From JBFMHP01 sp040752855 (GTDB taxonomy: Bacteria > Pseudomonadota > Gammaproteobacteria > RBG-16-57-12), in the NCBI GenBank assembly GCA_040752855.1, contig JBFMHP010000034.1:9790-73789 (forward strand): a stretch of DNA of 64,000 bases, written 5' to 3'. Positions 59,157 through 64,000 of the stretch are shown here, piece after piece. Within the stretch, counting starts at the first letter, position 1. Every line of letters starts with the position of its first letter. The notes beneath the pieces were generated by a model. The model did no database searches. It was not told the origin of the DNA and saw only the letters and a list, made by a program, of their open reading frames with translations. Made by a program: the position numbers and the translations under genes.

Positions 59157-60760
59157 AGGCCCAACCTCGCCAACACCGCCATCAGCGCCTTCTCGTTGAT
59201 GGCCGCCTCCTTCTCCAGTTCGCGCAAGTCCTCGACGATTTCCGACAGCGGCCGGTAGTCCTCGTCGTCGGCCACATGGATATAACGCGAGGGCGAGATG
59301 TTGTAGTCGTTCTTGACGATCTCGGCCTTGTCGACGATCTTCGAGAAGCGCTCTTCCTCGCGCCAAGCGGCAAAGGTGTCGCCAATGCGGGCAATTTCGT
59401 CGTCGGGGATGTAGTTCTTCGGATCGCCCTTCTTGAACGAGCGGCTGGCGTTGAGCAGGAACAGCTTGTTCTTCTGCGCCTGCGGCTTGTTCTTGTGCAG
59501 GAAGACCACCACGCCCGGTGCGCTGGTGTTGTAGAACAGGTTTTCCGGCAGGTAGAGCACGCCTTCGATCAGGTCGTGATCCACAAACCATTTGCGCACG
59601 TCTTTTTCTTTGTTGCGGTTGGCGTTGCCGCTGCCGCGCGAGACGGCGCCGGTGTCCAGCACCACGGCGGCGCGGCCGGTGTCGTTCAGCGAGTGCAGGA
59701 TGTGCAGCATCCACGCCCAGTCGGCACTGGATGACGGCACGGTGAGGATGCGCGGATTGCCGCGCTCGTCTTTGTCGCCGGGGTCGGCAAAACGCTCGTA
59801 GGGGTCATTGGCGAAGAAGTTTTCGCCCAGGTAGGGCAGGCTGTTGCTGTCCTGGTTCCACATGGGGTTGGCCACCACGCGGTCAAAACGTTTGAGCTGG
59901 CTGCGCTCGATGAATTTGGGCGACTTCATGGTGTCGCCAATCTCGATCCTACCCTCCATGTCGTGAATGATCATGTTCATGTTGGCCATGGCCCAGGTGG
60001 CGGGGGTGAACTCCTGGCCGTGCAGTTTGAGCGGGGCATATTTAGTCTTGCTGGAGAGCGCCATGCGCCGCTCCAGTTCGATCTCGCACTTCACCAGCAG
60101 GCCGCCGGAGCCACAGGTGGGATCGTACACCTCCATGCCCGGCGCGGGGGCCAAGATGCGCGCCATCACCAGCCCGACCTCGGCCGGGGTGTAGAACTCG
60201 CCCGCGCTCTGGCCCGAGCCTTCGGCGAACTTGCGGATCAGGTATTCGTAGCTGCGGCCGATGATGTCGGGCTCGACATCGTTCAGCCCCAGGCGCTTCT
60301 TGCTGACGGCCTCGATCAGGTTGGAGAGGCGGTCGTCATCCAGGTCGCGCTGGCCGTGGGTGGTGGCGTTGAAGTCGATGCGGTTGATGATACCGTCGAG
60401 CAGCGGGTTGAAGCGGGCAATGTCGGCGAGGGTGCTGGTAAGTTGCTCGCCGATCTTGCTGGAAAGTTCGCGGATCACGCTCCACACCGGCTTGCTCACA
60501 TCCTTGGGGCGGAACGGCAGGTAGAAACGCACTAGCTTCGGGTCTTTATCCACAAACGCGAAAGCCACTTCGCGCGAGCCGTAGTTCTCAGCCAGGCGGT
60601 CGATCTCGTCGTCGAACACATCGCACAGCCGCTTGGCAAACACCAGCGGCAGGATGAAGTCCTTGTACTTGGGGGCGTCCTGCGCACCGCGGATGGAGCA
60701 GGCAGCGTCCCAGATCCAGTTTTCCAGGCTTTTGGCGTTGTTGTTTTGATCGGTGGCCAT
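59153..60760 (-). CDS. hsdM: Type I DNA methyltransferase subunit HsdM
   Basis: 535 residues, N6-adenine methyltransferase. Helical N-terminal domain (SLENWIWDAACSIRG), SAGEFYTPAEVGLVMA, SAM motif I YDPTCGSGG (212-220) and catalytic motif IV NPMW (298-301), where the family more often has NPPF/Y. Overlaps hsdS by 4 bases. Methylates the host copies of the target to prevent HsdR cleavage. The winged-helix regulator gene lies 29 bases upstream. Confidence 0.96.
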   Translation of the reverse strand: MATDQNNNAKSLENWIWDAACSIRGAQDAPKYKDFILPLVFAKRLCDVFDDEIDRLAENYGSREVAFAFVDKDPKLVRFYLPFRPKDVSKPVWSVIRELSSKIGEQLTSTLADIARFNPLLDGIINRIDFNATTHGQRDLDDDRLSNLIEAVSKKRLGLNDVEPDIIGRSYEYLIRKFAEGSGQSAGEFYTPAEVGLVMARILAPAPGMEVYDPTCGSGGLLVKCEIELERRMALSSKTKYAPLKLHGQEFTPATWAMANMNMIIHDMEGRIEIGDTMKSPKFIERSQLKRFDRVVANPMWNQDSNSLPYLGENFFANDPYERFADPGDKDERGNPRILTVPSSSADWAWMLHILHSLNDTGRAAVVLDTGAVSRGSGNANRNKEKDVRKWFVDHDLIEGVLYLPENLFYNTSAPGVVVFLHKNKPQAQKNKLFLLNASRSFKKGDPKNYIPDDEIARIGDTFAAWREEERFSKIVDKAEIVKNDYNISPSRYIHVADDEDYRPLSEIVEDLRELEKEAAINEKALMAVLARLGL

Positions 60761-60789
60761 GGTTTCTTACAGTTGGTGTGCAGCTGGAG

Positions 60790-61113
60790 TCAGTCCAACT
60801 CCAGCGTGAATCGGGTGGCGCGTGCAACGGGAATCATGCCGCGCGGCCCGCGCCGCAATTCCACAATGCCGTAACTCGCCATGGTGCGAAGGGTGCGCGA
60901 CAGATTGGACACCTTGCGGCCGGTCAACTCGGCTAAATCCGTCAACGATTGCGGTTTGGCCTCATCGATCAGCTTGAGCAAGGCGCGGTTTTCGTCACTG
61001 AGCACTCCCGCCAAAGACGCCATTGATGCAAACCAGATGGTCGGATGTATAGCATCGCCTTTGATGGAGGGTTCGGACGGTGTAGGTCCGATGCTGATCT
61101 TGCAACGCCGCAT
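60790..61113 (-). CDS. Winged-helix DNA-binding protein upstream of hsdM
   Basis: 107 residues. MarR/ArsR-like helix-turn-helix: SDENRALLKLIDEAKPQSLTDLAELTGRKVSNLSRTLRTMASYGIVELRRG in successive helices, followed by a beta-wing with RGMIPVARATRFTLEL. The pattern matches HVO_A0114-type DNA-binding proteins. As the first gene of the regulator-hsdM-hsdS unit, it probably controls R-M expression (inference). Start at 61113 has no strong ribosome site. Confidence 0.75.
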   Translation of the reverse strand: MRRCKISIGPTPSEPSIKGDAIHPTIWFASMASLAGVLSDENRALLKLIDEAKPQSLTDLAELTGRKVSNLSRTLRTMASYGIVELRRGPRGMIPVARATRFTLELD

Positions 61114-61203
61114 GACTGCCGTTTAGCCCTTCGAATATCTGCGCGATGTTATCATTGAGTCATACAAACAGCCAGCTTCGCTTCCTGATCGTTCAGCGCG
61201 TGA

Positions 61204-61449
61204 ATGGTGGCATTATCAATCAACCCAGAGCCTGCCATAACCACGACGCAAACCGCCCTCGATACCTACCTCCAACGCTTGCCGATCATCTTCGACAAGA
61301 TCGAGGCCTTGCGGCAACTGGCCGTCGACCACTTCGCCACCACCCGGACGCCATCCACTGTGGCCACGTCAGTGACTTAGGGCGGGTGAATCAGGCGCTG
61401 GACGACCTGCTGACAGTCTTTAGCGGGCAGGCCGAGGAGGGAGGCTGCA
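61204..61449 (+). pseudogene. Frameshifted small gene
   Basis: The frame from ATG 61204 reads INPEPAITTTQTALDTYLQRL and IIFDKIEALRQLAVDHFATTR, then goes to nonsense and stops at 61378-61380. The next frame picks up a protein-like continuation: PDAIHCGHVSDLGRVNQALDDL and LTVFSGQAEEGG. The two pieces look like one 80-90 residue protein split by a frameshift near 61340. Family name not recognised. Confidence 0.65.
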
Positions 61450-61778
61450 ATGGACACCCCGCCCATACTCTCCCCGGCCCAGAGCCTGTTGCTGCGCACT
61501 GCCGCCCGCCGCGCCGATGGAGTTGTTATTCCACCTGAAGGTGCTGACCGTACTGCCGCAACGTGAGTGAGTTGAAACCGCCGACGGCGGCTACTTGCTG
61601 ACCGTTGCAGGCTACGCAGTCATAGACCAACAACGGCCTGCCCCTACCAGATGACGTCCAGCCGGTGGACGCCACCGATGTTCTCCAACTTCTGGAGGGC
61701 ATCACGGGGACCGCGCCGCTTTCGGGCAAAAAAAAGGGCCCGGAGACTATCCGAGCCCTTGTGTTTGGTGGGGGATAG
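61450..61778 (+). pseudogene. Decayed small gene, three reading frames needed
   Basis: ATG 61450 gives MDTPPILSPAQSLLLRTAAR..ADGVVIPPEG and stops at 61564-61566. A second frame gives LKVLTVLPQRE, an in-frame TGA at 61568-61570, then VETADGGYLLTVAGYAVIDQ to a stop at 61652-61654. A third frame gives DDVQPVDATDVLQLLEGITG to a stop at 61776-61778. Together they resemble one protein of about 120 residues with two frameshifts and one nonsense codon. Confidence 0.65.
61728..61760 (-). terminator. Terminator of the antiporter gene
   Basis: Read on the minus strand: AAGGGCTCGGA, a 5-base loop, TCCGGGCCCTT (one mismatch), then eight T. It begins about 25 bases after the antiporter stop codon. It overlaps the last piece of the decayed gene on the plus strand. 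Confidence 0.8.
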
Positions 61779-61784
61779 GGTGAC

Positions 61785-63776
61785 TTAACTCTCGTCCTCC
61801 GCGCGCCTGCCTTGCACATGCGCCTCGGCGTCCTGCAAGGAGTCGGTGCTGCCGTACAGGATCAGGATATCGCCGGCCGACAATCGTTCCTCCGGCCTGG
61901 GCTCGACGATGCGGTGCGTGCCACGATGAATCGCCGTCACCGCGACGCTCATTTGTTCCAGACCCAGATCCGCAATGGTCTGACCCACCGCGCGGCTGTT
62001 TGCTGCAAGCCGGACGGCATACAACTGCTCCCCGCCTTCACCCAGCACCATGTTGACCGTGGTCTCGCCCGGATAGAGCCGGCGCAGGGTGGAGTACTGG
62101 TCATTGCGCACCTGGCGGATCTTGTTCACCACACGCGCCACCGGCACATCCAGCATCACCAAGAGATGCGAGGACAGCATCAGGCTCGCTTCCACGGTCT
62201 CGGGGATCACATCGGTCGCGCCGAGGCTCAGCAGCCGCTCGACCTCGGTCTCATCCGGCACGCGCACGATGATCGGGATCTCGGTATTGATATGCCGGAT
62301 CTTCTCCACGACCTTGCTCGACAGATGCGGCTCGCGCAGCGTGATTACCACCGCACGCGCGCGCTCGATGTGCGCCGCCTTGAGCAGTTCGATGTTCGTC
62401 GCATCGCCATAGCGCACCGGCTCATTCGCCTTGACCGCGTTCTGCACCAGCACCGGATCGGTGTCCAGGGCGAGATACGCGATGCCTTCATCCGTCAGCA
62501 TGCGCGCGGTGTTCTGCCCCACGCGCCCGTAGCCGCAGATGATCACGTGATTCTTCAACTCGCTGGCGGCGTGTTCGATCTTCTCGCGCACCGTATCCTC
62601 GCTCTCCAGGCGCATCGGCAACAACAGGTCGGAAATCCGGCGGTTGTAGCGAATGAGCAGCGGCGCGGCGATCATGCTCAGGATCAGCGCCGCGAGGATC
62701 GCCTGCGTGAGTTCCGGGCCAAACAGGCCTTTGCCGTTGGCCAGCGCCACCACGGCAAAACCGAATTCGCCGCCGTGGGCGAGGATCAGCCCCGTGCGCA
62801 GCGCCACCGCGACGCTCCAGCCCATCGCTCGCGACAGCAATAGCACCAGCACCAGTTTGACGAGGCTCAGCGCAACAAAGATAAGCAACGCCGCCTGCCA
62901 CACCTCGTGCAACTCGCGCACATTGAGCAACATGCCGATGGTGACGAAGAACAAGGCCAGCAGCACATCGCGAAACGGCCGGATCTCCGCCTCCACCTGA
63001 TGGCGGAACTCCGTCTCCGCGAGCAACATGCCGGCGATAAAGGCGCCCAGGGCCAACGACAGGCCCATCAGGTGCGTGGCCCAGGCCGCCCCCAAAGCCA
63101 CCAGCAGCACCGTGAGCGTGAACAATTCATTGGAACGGAACGCGGCCACGCCGCGAAACAGGGGGCGCAGTGCCCAGCGCCCGATCACCATGATGCCGAG
63201 CACGGCCACGATGCCCGCGGCGATCGCCTGCAACAAGGCATAAACGAATTTGGTATCACTCTCGACGGAATAACTCGAGACGAAGATCAGCAGGGGGATG
63301 ACCATGATGTCCTGAAACAACAGCACACCCACGGCATTGCGCCCGTGGCGCGTGTGCAGTTCCGTCTGGTCGGTGAGCTGTTTGATGACCAGGGCCGTCG
63401 ACGACATCGCCACGATGCCACCGAGCACCAGCGCGGTGGCCATATCCAGGCCGAAATAGATGCCGGCGATGGCGATGACCACCGTACCGAGCAGCACCTG
63501 CATGCCGCCAAGGCCGAGCACCGCGCCCTTCATGCGCATCAAGAGCGGCCACGAAAACTCCAATCCGATGGTAAAGAGCAGAAACACCACGCCAAATTCG
63601 GCGACATGGCGCGTGATCTCGATGTCCTTGATCAGCATCAGGCCATACGGCCCCATCACTATGCCAACGGCAAGATACCCCAGGATCGACGGCAAGCGGA
63701 AACGATGAAACACCCCCACCACCAGCACCGTGGCGGCGAACAGGATGATGACATCGTTCAGATAGCCGTGATTCAT
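61785..63776 (-). CDS. CPA2-family K+/H+ or Na+/H+ antiporter with TrkA domains (KefB type)
   Basis: 663 residues from ATG 63776. About 12 transmembrane helices (residues 1-380) with IGLEFSWPLL and LALGAFIAGMLLAETEFRHQVEAEI family blocks. Next is a cytoplasmic TrkA-N Rossmann domain (VIICGYGRVGQNTARML) with ligand-binding acidic residues, then a TrkA-C domain at the end (GEQLYAVRLAANSRAVGQTIADLGLE). Exchanges a monovalent cation for protons under nucleotide control. An IS66-type element is inserted about 97 bases upstream of its start codon. Confidence 0.93.
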   Translation of the reverse strand: MNHGYLNDVIILFAATVLVVGVFHRFRLPSILGYLAVGIVMGPYGLMLIKDIEITRHVAEFGVVFLLFTIGLEFSWPLLMRMKGAVLGLGGMQVLLGTVVIAIAGIYFGLDMATALVLGGIVAMSSTALVIKQLTDQTELHTRHGRNAVGVLLFQDIMVIPLLIFVSSYSVESDTKFVYALLQAIAAGIVAVLGIMVIGRWALRPLFRGVAAFRSNELFTLTVLLVALGAAWATHLMGLSLALGAFIAGMLLAETEFRHQVEAEIRPFRDVLLALFFVTIGMLLNVRELHEVWQAALLIFVALSLVKLVLVLLLSRAMGWSVAVALRTGLILAHGGEFGFAVVALANGKGLFGPELTQAILAALILSMIAAPLLIRYNRRISDLLLPMRLESEDTVREKIEHAASELKNHVIICGYGRVGQNTARMLTDEGIAYLALDTDPVLVQNAVKANEPVRYGDATNIELLKAAHIERARAVVITLREPHLSSKVVEKIRHINTEIPIIVRVPDETEVERLLSLGATDVIPETVEASLMLSSHLLVMLDVPVARVVNKIRQVRNDQYSTLRRLYPGETTVNMVLGEGGEQLYAVRLAANSRAVGQTIADLGLEQMSVAVTAIHRGTHRIVEPRPEERLSAGDILILYGSTDSLQDAEAHVQGRRAEDES

Positions 63777-63873
63777 AGCGTGATGATCACTCCTATCCTG
63801 ACAGGTGGCGGCATTGCCCCTCCATGTACGTATACTCCAACCCAGCCTTCCCGCCAAGCCAGCGCGAACAATT

Positions 63874-64000
63874 GTAAGCGGTCATTAGACCGCATTCTTC
63901 CTCGCTGCCAAGACCTCTGGCACAGTTCCTCCAGTGTTCGATGTGGAGGAATGTATCATGGCACAAGTCAATCTCAGCCGCTGGCGGCCGCATCTGGAGG
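63874..64000 (+). mobile_element. Left end of an IS66-family insertion sequence
   Basis: A terminal repeat starting GTAAGCGGTCATTAGACC at 63874 matches the GTAA start typical of IS66-family ends. A gene with a good ribosome site begins 84 bases inside. The 8 bases before it (63866-63873, GAACAATT) are the predicted target duplication. The right end lies outside the window. Confidence 0.65.
63958..64000 (+). CDS. Start of IS66 accessory ORF (TnpA-like), truncated by window
   Basis: Only 14 residues are visible (MAQVNLSRWRPHLE). The ATG has GGAGGA 7 bases upstream. The LSRWxxHL start is like the first ORF (TnpA, HTH type) of IS66-family elements. Identification rests on this stretch plus the terminal repeat. 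Confidence 0.5.
   Translation, partial: MAQVNLSRWRPHLE

Noticed and set aside
59157..59714. Upstream extension of hsdS into hsdM
   Set aside because: The translated extension is Arg-rich shadow sequence; ATGA overlap at 59153-59156 fixes the hsdS start.

Overview
The window is about 64 kb of GC-rich chromosome from what looks like a chemolithoautotrophic gammaproteobacterium. The reasons are a form I RuBisCO operon with cbbQ and cbbO, c-type cytochrome, greB, slyD, trmB, tmcA, YdcH, DUF502 and PA2778/PA2779-type genes, many cyclic-di-GMP proteins and a squalene synthase-like gene. No carboxysome genes are visible beside the RuBisCO, so the enzyme is probably cytosolic. A sulfur-oxidising lineage is plausible but not proven by this window.

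Layout. 1-1187: end of a dihaem cytochrome c and msrA. 1188-2330: a long gene-free stretch with three perfect DnaA boxes and AT-rich DNA (candidate replication origin or DnaA control region), then the cbb promoter region. 2331-7812: cbbL, cbbS, cbbQ, cbbO with palindromic repeats in the three intercistronic gaps and a strong terminator. 7930-11041: a PilZ-like protein and an EAL phosphodiesterase. 11076-12718: a low-GC two-gene cassette, a HipA-fold kinase followed by a protein joining a HipA N-terminal-like module to a HIRAN domain. 12891-24773: signalling and housekeeping genes (receiver/coiled-coil membrane protein, slyD, yjbQ, zincin, Hpt protein, greB, DksA-like, YdcH, DUF502, diguanylate cyclase, B12/radical SAM protein, beta-helix protein). 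24880-39716: periplasmic binding protein plus CHASE/PAS/GGDEF/EAL sensor, CDF efflux pump, tmcA, a TPR/outer-membrane barrel, an ECF sigma/anti-sigma operon, radical SAM, PLD-like and pseudouridine synthase genes, bacteriohemerythrin, squalene synthase. 39863-43891: a 1342-residue protein with two cyclic-nucleotide-binding domains, a rhodanese domain, a very long coiled coil and a membrane segment. 44254-50085: a small basic ORF, tRNA-Gly(CCC), PA2779/PA2778 genes, thiS, a TPM/TPM/LemA block, thiG, trmB.

50244-61778 is a defence island: a winged-helix regulator and hsdM-hsdS; an AAA15 ATPase/RloB (AbiL-like) pair on the opposite strand; then hsdR, a YgjP-type metallopeptidase and an AEP primase-SF2 helicase packed as one operon. 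Decayed genes sit at its right edge. 61785-64000 carries a KefB-type antiporter and the left end of an IS66-family element that runs out of the window.

How it fits together: carbon fixation is handled by cbbLSQO, with CbbQ/CbbO as the RuBisCO activase. Cyclic-di-GMP turnover is represented by at least three enzymes plus a possible receptor. The most unusual candidate system is the HipA-like kinase/HIRAN pair. The second is the type I R-M island with its attached primase-helicase, metallopeptidase and RloAB genes. All assignments come from reading motifs in the sequence; no database search was run.
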